A DNA stretch of 64,000 nucleotides from an uncultured Christensenella sp. (GTDB lineage Bacteria; Bacillota; Clostridia; Christensenellales; Borkfalkiaceae). Positions 53,430 to 60,781 of this stretch are shown in pieces. The position numbers and the translations under genes were made by a program. Where the stretch lies: contig CAJTPJ010000002.1 of assembly GCA_910578145.1 (NCBI GenBank), positions 154,728-218,727 on the forward strand, in the 5' to 3' direction. The stretch's first letter is position 1, and each line of letters starts with the position of its first letter. The notes beneath the pieces are model-generated. The model ran no database searches. It saw nothing but the letters and a program-made list of their open reading frames with translations, and was not told the DNA's origin.

Positions 53430-53452
53430 GCACTTTAAAACTAACTTATTAT

Positions 53453-53481
53453 ATTATAGTAAAAAAAACCTTTTCCGTCAA
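53453..53481 (-). promoter_or_regulatory. secD promoter
   Basis: TTGACG (53476-53481), 17-nt spacer, TATAAT (53453-53458) on the minus strand, giving a leader of about 57 nt. It lets secDF be expressed apart from scfB. Confidence 0.65.
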
Positions 53482-53502
53482 TAATTTTTCGTAGTTTGAA
53501 AC

Positions 53503-54822
53503 TTATTTTTTCGCCTTTTTTACAGCCAAAACGTGCATTCCGCACTCAATGCGCTTTTTCATCATTTCGCAGGTAGCCCCATAGGGTTTATTGATATCGC
53601 CCTCGAAATGATAATTGTTGGCAGCGCAACCGCCGCTGCAGATAAATTTTGCAAAGCAATCGCCGCAACCTTCGCGAGTGAAAAGACAAGACGAGGCAAA
53701 CTTTTCCCTTATATTTTCGTTAAGTTTACCCTCGTAAACGTTGCCCATAAGAAAATCCTTATCGCCGGCAAATTGGTGGCAAGGATAAATATCGCCGTTG
53801 GGCACTACGGAAAAATACTCGTTGCCCGCGCCGCACGCAGAAACTTTTTTCTGCAAACAAACGCCGCCTTCCAAATCGATATTAAAGTGGAAGAAATTAA
53901 ATCCTTCACCCTTTTCGTATTTGTCCAAGTATTTGTCGCACAGCGTTTCGTACTCGTTTAAAACCGTGGGAATATGCTCCGATTTTATTGCAAGGTCGTC
54001 GATATCGGTAACCACCGGCTCCATAGAAATACTGTCGAACCCGTTTTCGGCAAGGAAAATAACGTCTTTTGAAAAGTCGAGGTTTTTTGCAGTGAACGTG
54101 CCGCGGACGTAATAGTTTTTATCGCCGCGCGCCCGCACGAATTTTTTTACGTTTTCTATTACGTAATCGAAGCTGCCCTTTCCGTTTTTGGTTTTGCGGA
54201 TAGCGTCGTGCACTTCCTTTCTGCCGTCGAGAGAGAGCACCACGTTTTCCATTTCACGGTTAAAAAACTCTATAGCGTCGTCGTCAAGCAAAAGCGCGTT
54301 TGTAGTTGTGGTAAAAAGAAATTTTTTACCAAGCCTGTCCCCTTCGGCGCGGGCGTATGCAACAACGTTTTTTATCGTTTGCAAACACATCAACGGCTCG
54401 CCGCCGAAAAAGTCTACTTCCAAAACCTTTCTGTTGCCGCTGTTTTTAAGCAGGAAATCAATAGCTTTTTTTGCCGTTTCCTCGCTCATAAACGCGCGCT
54501 CGGCGTGATAAGCGCCTTCGTCCGCAAAACAGTATCTGCACCTTAAATTGCAATCGTGGCAAATATGTATACAAAGCGCCTTTATTTCTCGGGATTTATG
54601 CGGGAAAGTTTTAATTTCTTCACGCAAAAAAAGACCGCTATCCATAAGCGCGGCTAAGTCGGTTTCTATTTCCTTTATTTTCTCTTCGGAAAGTTCCGGA
54701 CGCAATCCGTTTTCGTATTTGTACTTAACGTAATCGGCGGTATCGCGGTCGCACTCGTGCAAACTTCCGCTCCCCGAATCGTAGATGTAATCGTTATCTT
54801 TATATGTAAAAACGTGTATCAT
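53503..54822 (-). CDS. scfB: SCIFF maturase: radical SAM/SPASM thioether-forming enzyme
   Basis: 439 residues. An N-terminal PqqD-like recognition region (about 1-80) precedes the radical SAM core with CNLRCRYC and a glycine-rich FFGGEPLM, then a Cys-rich SPASM region (CGAGNEYFSVVPNG, GCGDCFAKFICSGGCA) for extra Fe-S clusters. The homologue CteB/ScfB forms Cys-to-alpha-carbon thioether bridges in the SCIFF peptide. Encoded 19 nt after an intrinsic hairpin that follows scfA, and its ATG lacks a good SD, so it should be made at much lower level than its substrate. Confidence 0.95.
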   Translation of the reverse strand: MIHVFTYKDNDYIYDSGSGSLHECDRDTADYVKYKYENGLRPELSEEKIKEIETDLAALMDSGLFLREEIKTFPHKSREIKALCIHICHDCNLRCRYCFADEGAYHAERAFMSEETAKKAIDFLLKNSGNRKVLEVDFFGGEPLMCLQTIKNVVAYARAEGDRLGKKFLFTTTTNALLLDDDAIEFFNREMENVVLSLDGRKEVHDAIRKTKNGKGSFDYVIENVKKFVRARGDKNYYVRGTFTAKNLDFSKDVIFLAENGFDSISMEPVVTDIDDLAIKSEHIPTVLNEYETLCDKYLDKYEKGEGFNFFHFNIDLEGGVCLQKKVSACGAGNEYFSVVPNGDIYPCHQFAGDKDFLMGNVYEGKLNENIREKFASSCLFTREGCGDCFAKFICSGGCAANNYHFEGDINKPYGATCEMMKKRIECGMHVLAVKKAKK

Positions 54823-54831
54823 TGAACGGTT

Positions 54832-54857
54832 AAAAGGAGCAGAGAAAAATCTGCTCC
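54832..54857 (-). terminator. Weak terminator/attenuator between scfA and scfB
   Basis: On the minus strand GGAGCAGA-TTTTTC-TCTGCTCC is followed by only TTTT. It separates the short substrate gene from the enzyme gene and would let part of the transcription through. Confidence 0.75.
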
Positions 54858-54875
54858 CTATAATTTTTTAAATTT

Positions 54876-55031
54876 TTAGTTGTTTTTTTCGGGGTTCTGT
54901 TCCCTGGTAATTCTTTCACAGCTTTGATTGCCGACGGTACAACTGGTTTTGCAAGCCGATTGGCAGGTGCTTCTGCATTCGCCGCAACCCGTTACTTTTC
55001 TGTCCTGAGGTTTTGCAATAGTCTTAATCAT
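54876..55031 (-). CDS. scfA: SCIFF (six cysteines in forty-five) precursor peptide
   Basis: 51 residues with exactly six cysteines (C16, C19, C23, C27, C31, C38). The core GCGECRSTCQSACKTSC is the near-invariant SCIFF sequence of Clostridia; the substrate of ScfB. ATG at 55031 with AAGGAGA about 9 nt upstream and its own promoter. Next to yajC, secD and secF as in most Clostridia. The physiological role of mature SCIFF is not established. Confidence 0.97.
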   Translation of the reverse strand: MIKTIAKPQDRKVTGCGECRSTCQSACKTSCTVGNQSCERITREQNPEKNN

Positions 55032-55063
55032 CGTATGCTTCTCCTTAATCGTTTTCTGTTTTA

Positions 55064-55092
55064 ATTATAAAATACGACGATTGAAAAAGCAA
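55064..55092 (-). promoter_or_regulatory. scfA promoter
   Basis: TTGCTT (55087-55092), 17-nt spacer, TATAAT (55064-55069) on the minus strand. Confidence 0.7.
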
Positions 55093-55097
55093 GCGAT

Positions 55098-55466
55098 TTA
55101 AACGCTCTTTTTGATATTAACGGCTATTACGCCGGAAATAGCGCCCGCCGCCGCGCCTATAACTATTTCAACCGCAAACAGCCAGGATATATTTAGCGAA
55201 AGCGATATAAGCCCGTAAAGCAAAAACGTAAGCACTACTGATATAACGCCGTAAATTAAGCCTTTTATAAGCCCCTTTTCACCGCGTATAAACAACAACC
55301 CGCCCGTAGCTATAGAAAGAATTTTCAATACTTGGTTGACGGGCTTGACCGCCGTAAGCGGAATGGAAAAAAGCTGTATTAAAACAGTAAAAATAAGTAC
55401 TAAAACAAGTGAAACAAGCACGGCGGCAAGCACGGCTTTAACCACCTGCAAAATATTAGTGCGCAT
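55098..55466 (-). CDS. TIGR04086-like small membrane protein of the SCIFF/YajC neighbourhood
   Basis: 122 residues with four hydrophobic segments (about 7-32, 45-60, 66-90, 95-118). Proteins of this kind (TIGR04086) are regularly found between yajC and the SCIFF genes in Clostridia; function unknown. Its ATG directly follows the U-tract of the yajC terminator, and the SD GGAGG is the 3' arm of that stem, 7 nt from the ATG. Confidence 0.82.
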   Translation of the reverse strand: MRTNILQVVKAVLAAVLVSLVLVLIFTVLIQLFSIPLTAVKPVNQVLKILSIATGGLLFIRGEKGLIKGLIYGVISVVLTFLLYGLISLSLNISWLFAVEIVIGAAAGAISGVIAVNIKKSV

Positions 55467-55500
55467 AAAAAAACCTCCGCTTTAATCTATGCGGAGGTTT
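55467..55500 (-). terminator. yajC terminator that contains the SD of the next gene
   Basis: A 10-bp stem AAACCTCCGC/GCGGAGGTTT with a 10-nt loop and seven T on the minus strand, ending at the ATG of the membrane protein gene. The rising arm is CCTCC, the falling arm is GGAGG, so folding both terminates and hides the SD. Confidence 0.88.
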
Positions 55501-55513
55501 TATAATTTATAAT

Positions 55514-56047
55514 TTATTTCTTTTTATTTTTAGAAGGTTTTTCTTTAACTTCCTCGCCTACGCTGGGCTCGGCAGTTTCAACAACTTCTACGGTTTCGGG
55601 CTGTTCTGCAGGAACGGCTTCCAAATCGGGCGTTTCCGCCGTTTCAACGGTAGCCTGTGTAGATTCGGCGTTTTCCGCAACAGGTTCGGGCTTTACTTCC
55701 TCTTTCTTTTCAACTACGGCGTCGGTCTGATATATAGCTTGTCTGTCAAACTTCATATAGCTTTTACCCGACTGCTCGGTACCCGTTTCCAAAACGAAAG
55801 TATTTTCCTCGTTGTCAACCTCTACGACTATGCCGCAAACGCCGCCTATCGTCTTTACTTTATTGCCGGGCTTTACGGCGTTAATAAGGTCCTGAGCGTC
55901 CTGCTCCTGCTTTTTACGCTTTTTATTGCTGAAAAAGTATAACACCACGATTACCACTACGAGAACCGCGACTATTGCAAGCATTAAATACTGTGACCAG
56001 CCGCTTCCGTTAGCCGCCTCGTTTTCGGCAAGCAAATAATTAAACAT
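55514..56047 (-). CDS. yajC: Preprotein translocase accessory protein YajC, with acidic tail
   Basis: 177 residues, about 80 longer than usual. One membrane helix (about 19-42, LMLAIVAVLVVVIVVLYFF), then the cytoplasmic YajC domain (KKRKKQEQDAQDLINAVKPGNKVKTIGGVCGIVVEV) and a long Glu/Pro/Val-rich tail (about 115-177) ending in lysines. YajC associates with SecDF. SD TTGGAGT; promoter present. Confidence 0.92.
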   Translation of the reverse strand: MFNYLLAENEAANGSGWSQYLMLAIVAVLVVVIVVLYFFSNKKRKKQEQDAQDLINAVKPGNKVKTIGGVCGIVVEVDNEENTFVLETGTEQSGKSYMKFDRQAIYQTDAVVEKKEEVKPEPVAENAESTQATVETAETPDLEAVPAEQPETVEVVETAEPSVGEEVKEKPSKNKKK

Positions 56048-56076
56048 ATAAACTCCAATTAATTTTAATTTATTTT

Positions 56077-56105
56077 ACTATAATATTTTTCATCGTGTTT
56101 TGCAA
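56077..56105 (-). promoter_or_regulatory. yajC promoter
   Basis: TTGCAA (56100-56105), 17-nt spacer, TATAGT (56077-56082) on the minus strand; leader of about 24 nt with the SD sequence. Confidence 0.55.
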
Positions 56106-56149
56106 GCATTTTTCAAAGAAAAATATTTATTTTGATAAAATTTCACTTG

Positions 56150-57274
56150 TTACACGTTTTCTTCGCCAAACTTCAAATAAAACTCTTTTGCAAACTCGGT
56201 AAGACTGTCTGCAAAAATCGCCTCGCGCATATCCGCCATAAGTTTATGCAGGAACGTTATGTTGTGCAGACTTAACAGCATTGACGACAGCATTTCGTTT
56301 ACGTTGACGAGATGCCGCAAATACGCTTTAGTATAATTTTTACAGCAATAACAGCCGCAATCTTCGTCAAGCGGCGTAAAATCCTGCGAGTACGCGGCGT
56401 TACGGACAACCACTTTCCCTTTTGAAGTAAACGCCGTGCCGTTGCGCGCTATTCGCGTTGCGAGCACGCAATCAAACATATCCACGCCGCGCTTAACTCC
56501 CTCTATAAGACAGTCGGGACTGCCCACGCCCATAAGATATCTAGGCACGCTTTCAGGCATATGCGGGCGCAAAAGCTCCAAAATTTCATACATACGCCGT
56601 TTAGGTTCGCCAACCGATAACCCTCCTATGGCTATGCCGTCAGTCGCAAATTCTTTTGCCCGTTTTAGGCTTTCAAGCCGCAAATCGTCGTACATATTGC
56701 CCTGCACTATGGGAAAAAGAGCCTGGTCTTCGCGCGATTTAGCGTTTAAGCAACGTTTTAGCCACGAATAGGTTTTTTCCATTGCGTCCGCCGATTGCGA
56801 ATGAGTGTAGCCGTATTCGCTGCATTGGTCAAACTGCATTATAATATCCGCGCCCAAATTTTCTTCAATAGATATAACTTTTTCAGGCGTAAACAGGTGT
56901 TTGGAACCGTCTATATGCGAATTGAAGTATACCCCTTCGTCTTTGATTTTATTCAGTTTGGTTAGAGAAAAAACCTGAAACCCGCCACTGTCGGTTAAAA
57001 TAGGTCTATCCCAATTCATAAACTTATGAAGCCCGCCCGCCTTTTTAACAAGCTCGTCGCCCGGGCGGAGATATAAATGGTAAGTGTTTGAAAGGATAAT
57101 TTGCGAGCCCGCTTCTTTAAGGTCACGGGGGTACACTCCCTTTACGGTAGCCTGCGTTCCCACAGGCATATATACGGGTGTAAGTATGTCGCCGTGCGGA
57201 GTATGAAACACGCCGGCGCGCGCACCGGTGTATTTATCGATATGCTGAATTTCGTAACTGAAAAATTTTCTCAT
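56150..57274 (-). CDS. tgt: tRNA-guanine transglycosylase
   Basis: 374 residues; exchanges G34 for preQ1 in tRNAs with GUN anticodons. Catalytic DSGGFQVFSL and GVDMFDCVLATR with the nucleophilic Asp; RNARNGTAF contact motif; zinc site CGCYCC plus later His. No SD before the ATG and no convincing promoter. A 272-bp spacer with hairpins and a repeat-like element separates it from queA, which normally abuts it. Confidence 0.97.
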   Translation of the reverse strand: MRKFFSYEIQHIDKYTGARAGVFHTPHGDILTPVYMPVGTQATVKGVYPRDLKEAGSQIILSNTYHLYLRPGDELVKKAGGLHKFMNWDRPILTDSGGFQVFSLTKLNKIKDEGVYFNSHIDGSKHLFTPEKVISIEENLGADIIMQFDQCSEYGYTHSQSADAMEKTYSWLKRCLNAKSREDQALFPIVQGNMYDDLRLESLKRAKEFATDGIAIGGLSVGEPKRRMYEILELLRPHMPESVPRYLMGVGSPDCLIEGVKRGVDMFDCVLATRIARNGTAFTSKGKVVVRNAAYSQDFTPLDEDCGCYCCKNYTKAYLRHLVNVNEMLSSMLLSLHNITFLHKLMADMREAIFADSLTEFAKEFYLKFGEENV

Positions 57275-57299
57275 AATTATTGTTAAAATAGCGTTATTT

Positions 57300-57439
57300 C
57301 CCGCATATTAGCGGGGCAATTTAAAAATCGTGACTGAATAATTTGATTTAAACCAAGCAATATAGCCACGGCGCAAAGCCGTATTGAGCCGCTTATACAA
57401 TCTCATAACTTCCCGCATTTGCACGGGAGGCAGGATTGT
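57300..57439. other. Cluster of small palindromes between tgt and queA
   Basis: CCCGC-ATATTA-GCGGG (57300-57315); ACGGC-GCAAA-GCCGT (57368-57382); and a nested hairpin with ACAATC/GATTGT outside (57397-57402, 57434-57439) and CCCG/CGGG inside (57412-57415, 57424-57427). No protein frame is supported in this spacer. Confidence 0.6.
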
Positions 57440-57561
57440 CTAATTTTAGAAACGAGCAAGAGCAGGAGAGTGCGTAAGCGACGAAAGGAGCGTACATAGA
57501 CGTACGTGACCGAGGAGTGCGCAAACTCGACGAACTATTGCGAAGTTTATAAGATTAGACA
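57437..57561. repeat. 125-bp repeat-like element with terminal inverted repeats at the queA 3' end
   Basis: Ends form 17-bp inverted repeats with 15 matches (57437-57453 and 57545-57561). Inside are two imperfect direct repeats, AGGAGAGTGCGTAAGCGACGAA (57464-57485) and a similar copy at 57513-57534, and a CGTAC/GTACG dyad at 57491-57506. The last codons of queA (CLIL-stop) lie inside the right end. Looks like a small non-coding dispersed repeat (MITE or REP-like), but only one copy is in this window. Confidence 0.5.
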
Positions 57562-58572
57562 CGCGTCGCCGAAAGAGAAAAACCTATACCTTTCTTTAAC
57601 CGCTTCCGCGTATATCTTCAACACCTCGTCTTTGCCCGTTAAAGCGGCTACAAGCATAATAAGCGTGCTTTCCGGCAAATGGAAATTAGTTATTAACGCG
57701 TCTACGCACTTGAACTTATACGGGGGATAAATAAAAATTTGCGTGTTGCCATTACGGGGGGACAACAACCCGTTTTCGTCGGCGGCGCTTTCAAGCGTAC
57801 GCACCGAAGTGGTACCCACTGCGATAACCCTGCGACCCTCGCGCTTTGCCGCGTTGATAGTTTCCGCGGCTTCTGCACCTACTTCGTAATACTCCGAGTG
57901 CATTTTATGGTCGGTAATTACGTCCTCTTTAACGGGACGGAAAGTGCCAAGCCCAACATGCAACAGTACTTCGGTAACTTGAACGCCTTTAGCCTTTATT
58001 TTTTCAAGCAAGTCGGGCGTAAAGTGCAAACCGGCGGTTGGCGCGGCGGCAGAGCCGTCGTGTTTAGCGTAAACGGTTTGGTACCTGCTTTTATCCTTCA
58101 ATTTGGTTTTTATATATGGCGGAAGCGGCATTGACCCAAGCCGTTCAAGAATTTCTTCAAACACTCCGTCGTACTCAAATTCGACTATCCTTTCGCCGGA
58201 CGGCGTGATATCTTCTACGGTTAGCGAAAGCTCGTTAGAAATTATAAGTTTTTTTCCAACCGTGCATTTCCTGCCCGGCTTTACCAAAACTTCCCATTTT
58301 TTTACGCCGTGTCGCTTTAAAAGCAACACTTCCACCGCGCCGCCGCTTTGCGTATGCGCGTACAGGCGCGCAGGCAAAACTTTGGTATTGTTTATAACCA
58401 GCACGTCGCCCGCCTGCAAATAATCGATAATATCTCTAAAAATTTTGTGATTTACACTGCCCGTTGCCCTGTCGTACACAAGCAAGCGCGAACTGTCGCG
58501 CGGGTCCGCGGGAGTTTGCGCAATAAGCTCCTCGGGTAAATCATAATAAAAATCGCTTTTTCTAAGTTGCAT
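57547..58572 (-). CDS. queA: S-adenosylmethionine:tRNA ribosyltransferase-isomerase
   Basis: 341 residues; converts preQ1-tRNA to epoxyqueuosine-tRNA. Family start DFYYDLPEELIAQ and RLLVYDR, central PPYIK and YQTVYAKHDGSAAAPTAGLHFT, the region HVGLGTFRPV, and end FFSFGDACLIL. ATG 58572 lies one base after the ruvB TGA, so translation is coupled; a TTG 21 nt upstream is less likely. Last gene of ruvC-ruvA-ruvB-queA. Confidence 0.96.
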   Translation of the reverse strand: MQLRKSDFYYDLPEELIAQTPADPRDSSRLLVYDRATGSVNHKIFRDIIDYLQAGDVLVINNTKVLPARLYAHTQSGGAVEVLLLKRHGVKKWEVLVKPGRKCTVGKKLIISNELSLTVEDITPSGERIVEFEYDGVFEEILERLGSMPLPPYIKTKLKDKSRYQTVYAKHDGSAAAPTAGLHFTPDLLEKIKAKGVQVTEVLLHVGLGTFRPVKEDVITDHKMHSEYYEVGAEAAETINAAKREGRRVIAVGTTSVRTLESAADENGLLSPRNGNTQIFIYPPYKFKCVDALITNFHLPESTLIMLVAALTGKDEVLKIYAEAVKERYRFFSFGDACLIL

Positions 58573-58573
58573 A

Positions 58574-59641
58574 TCAATCGTCGTTTTTATCAAACAGAGA
58601 AATTTGTTCCCTCTGCTTTTCAGTAAGTTTATAGCCCAAATGCTCGTAACCGCCGCGGAGTATCATTCTGCCGCGCGGCGTTCTGGCAATAAAGCCGAGT
58701 TGCAGTAAATACGGCTCGTATACGTCCTCTATCGTGCCTGCGTCCTCATTGATGGTTGCGGCAAGCGTTTCAAGTCCCACGGGTCTGCCGTCAAACTTTT
58801 CTATCATCGCCCGCAAAAGCGCCCTGTCAACCTCGTCAAGCCCAAGCTCGTCCACCTCCATTTTAGAAAGCGCAAACTTGGCGTCGTCAACGGTTACTTT
58901 GACGTTGTTGTTAATGGTGGAAAAATCGCGCACGCGCTTTAAAAGGCGGTTTGCAATTCGCGGAGTCCCGCGCGAACGGCGTGAAATTTCCGAAGCCGCG
59001 CCGTCCTCTATAGCGATATTTAATTTTGCGGCGCTGCGTAAAACTATATCTTTCAGTTCGTCGGGCGTGTACGTTTCAAGGCGACAGATAATACCGAAAC
59101 GGTCGCGCAAGGGGTTGGCTATCATACCCGCGCGGGTGGTTGCGCCGATAAGCGTAAACTTTTTAAGCGAAAAGCGGATATTGCGCGCGCTGGGGCCCTT
59201 GCCCACGATAATATCCAGCGCGTAATCTTCCATAGCGGAATATAAAATTTCTTCCACACTGTGGTTAAGGCGGTGAATTTCGTCTATAAACAGCACGTCG
59301 CCTTCGTTGAGGTTGGTTAAAATTGCCGCAAGGTCGCCGCTGCGCTCTATCGCAGGCGCGCTGGTAAGTTTTAGGTTGCCGCCCATTTCAGCCGCTATAA
59401 TGTGCGCCAGCGTGGTTTTGCCAAGACCGGGCGCGCCGTATAAAAGCACGTGTTCCAAAACTTCGCCGCGCTGTTTTGCGGCGTTCATATATACCTTTAA
59501 ATTTTCTTTTACCTTGTTTTGACCAACGTAGCCTTCAAGCGATTTGGGGCGTAGCACGTTTTCTTCAAAATCAAACTCGCCTTTGGTGCTTTGAACCAGC
59601 CTGTCTTCCGGGGTAAAATCGTCCTCGTCGTCAAAAAACAT
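58574..59641 (-). CDS. ruvB: Holliday junction ATP-dependent DNA helicase RuvB
   Basis: 355 residues. N-terminal motif RPKSLEGYVGQ, Walker A GAPGLGKTTLAH, Walker B LFIDEIHRL, sensor ATTRAGMI, and C-terminal winged helix ending TPRGR. AAA+ motor that drives branch migration with RuvA. AGAGGAA SD; one base after ruvA. Confidence 0.97.
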   Translation of the reverse strand: MFFDDEDDFTPEDRLVQSTKGEFDFEENVLRPKSLEGYVGQNKVKENLKVYMNAAKQRGEVLEHVLLYGAPGLGKTTLAHIIAAEMGGNLKLTSAPAIERSGDLAAILTNLNEGDVLFIDEIHRLNHSVEEILYSAMEDYALDIIVGKGPSARNIRFSLKKFTLIGATTRAGMIANPLRDRFGIICRLETYTPDELKDIVLRSAAKLNIAIEDGAASEISRRSRGTPRIANRLLKRVRDFSTINNNVKVTVDDAKFALSKMEVDELGLDEVDRALLRAMIEKFDGRPVGLETLAATINEDAGTIEDVYEPYLLQLGFIARTPRGRMILRGGYEHLGYKLTEKQREQISLFDKNDD

Positions 59642-59642
59642 T

Positions 59643-60233
59643 TTACATTCCTCTTAGCGCCAGCATAATTATATCTTCAACCGACGCCGCGCCTTGCTCG
59701 CGTGCGCGGGCTATTGCTTTAACGCTTTCCGAACGCGTGAAACCAAGCGTCATAAGCGCCACCACAGCGTCCTCGTCGCCGCTGCCTACGGTTACGGGCA
59801 CCGATTCTCCCGCCGCTTCGGTTTTTATAGTTACGGAAACTTTTTCCCTAAGCTCTAAAATAATGCGTTCGGCGGTTTTTTTGCCCATTCCTTTCACTGA
59901 AGAAAGCCTTTTAACGTCGTTGGTCGCTATAGCCGCGGCAACGTCGCTCGCACGCATTCCCGATAAAATAGTAATCCCCATTTTGGGTCCTACGCCGGAA
60001 ACGGAAATAAGTTTTAAAAACATTTCCTTTTCTTCGGTGGAAGCAAAACCGTACAACGCCACGCCGTCTTCTTTAACGTGCATATATGCGTAAACAGCGC
60101 CTTCTTTTTTGCCTGAAAGCGCGGAAAAAGCGGCGCCCGTACACTGCACCTCGAAGCCTATTCCCGACGCCGTTTCGATAAGCGCCGTTTCGGGCGACAA
60201 CGATAAAATTTTGCCATTTATATAACCAATCAT
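59643..60233 (-). CDS. ruvA: Holliday junction branch migration protein RuvA
   Basis: 196 residues. OB domain (MIGYINGKILSLSPE), helix-hairpin-helix motifs (LISVSGVGPKMGITIL, LSSVKGMGKKTAERII) and the C-terminal RuvB-contact domain (ALMTLGFTRSE). Binds the four-way junction. SD TAGGAG; 8 nt after ruvC. Confidence 0.97.
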   Translation of the reverse strand: MIGYINGKILSLSPETALIETASGIGFEVQCTGAAFSALSGKKEGAVYAYMHVKEDGVALYGFASTEEKEMFLKLISVSGVGPKMGITILSGMRASDVAAAIATNDVKRLSSVKGMGKKTAERIILELREKVSVTIKTEAAGESVPVTVGSGDEDAVVALMTLGFTRSESVKAIARAREQGAASVEDIIMLALRGM

Positions 60234-60241
60234 TATAGCTC

Positions 60242-60739
60242 CTATTTAATACCGAACATTTTGCCAAACCGCGAAGTATGCGCGTGGCACAGCGCCACCG
60301 CCAACGCGTCGGCAGCGTCGTCCGGGCGGGGAATTTTATTTAAACGCAACAACGAAGTTACTACGTGCATCATTTGTATTTTATCTGCTTTCCCGTAACC
60401 CGTAAGCGACTGTTTTATTTGGTTTGGAGTGTACTCGAACAGCTTGCCGCAATATTTAATGCAGGTAAGCAACGTAACGCCTCTGGCGTGCGCTACAGGT
60501 ATGCCAGTAGTTATATTCTTTGAAAAAAACAGCTCTTCAACGGCTATCTCGTCGGGCTTATACTTAGTAAGAATTTTATTTACGCCCTCTTCAAGCATAG
60601 CAAGCCTTACGGGCAGACTTTCTTCCTTGGGCGTAAGCACAACGCCGTAATCCACCGCCACGGTACTATCGTTTTTAAGTTTTTCCACAATCCCGTAACC
60701 CATAGTAGCAAGCCCTGGGTCGATACCTAATATAATCAT
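60242..60739 (-). CDS. ruvC: Crossover junction endodeoxyribonuclease RuvC
   Basis: 165 residues. Catalytic acids: D7 in LGIDPGLA, Glu pair in VEELFF, and the two Asp in RPDDAADALA. Resolves Holliday junctions. The ATG is 8 nt from a TACAAT and has no SD, so its transcript is probably leaderless. First gene of ruvCAB-queA. Confidence 0.97.
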   Translation of the reverse strand: MIILGIDPGLATMGYGIVEKLKNDSTVAVDYGVVLTPKEESLPVRLAMLEEGVNKILTKYKPDEIAVEELFFSKNITTGIPVAHARGVTLLTCIKYCGKLFEYTPNQIKQSLTGYGKADKIQMMHVVTSLLRLNKIPRPDDAADALAVALCHAHTSRFGKMFGIK

Positions 60740-60747
60740 CTCAGTTT

Positions 60748-60776
60748 ATTGTAGTTTAATTTAAACGATATGTCAA
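60748..60776 (-). promoter_or_regulatory. ruvC promoter, leaderless geometry
   Basis: Perfect TTGACA (60771-60776), 17-nt spacer, TACAAT (60748-60753) on the minus strand, 8 nt from the ruvC ATG. Confidence 0.7.
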
Positions 60777-60781
60777 CCCAT

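Noticed and set aside
57464..57534. Direct repeats near queA as a CRISPR array
   Set aside because: Only two imperfect copies, no uniform spacers, and no cas genes in the window.
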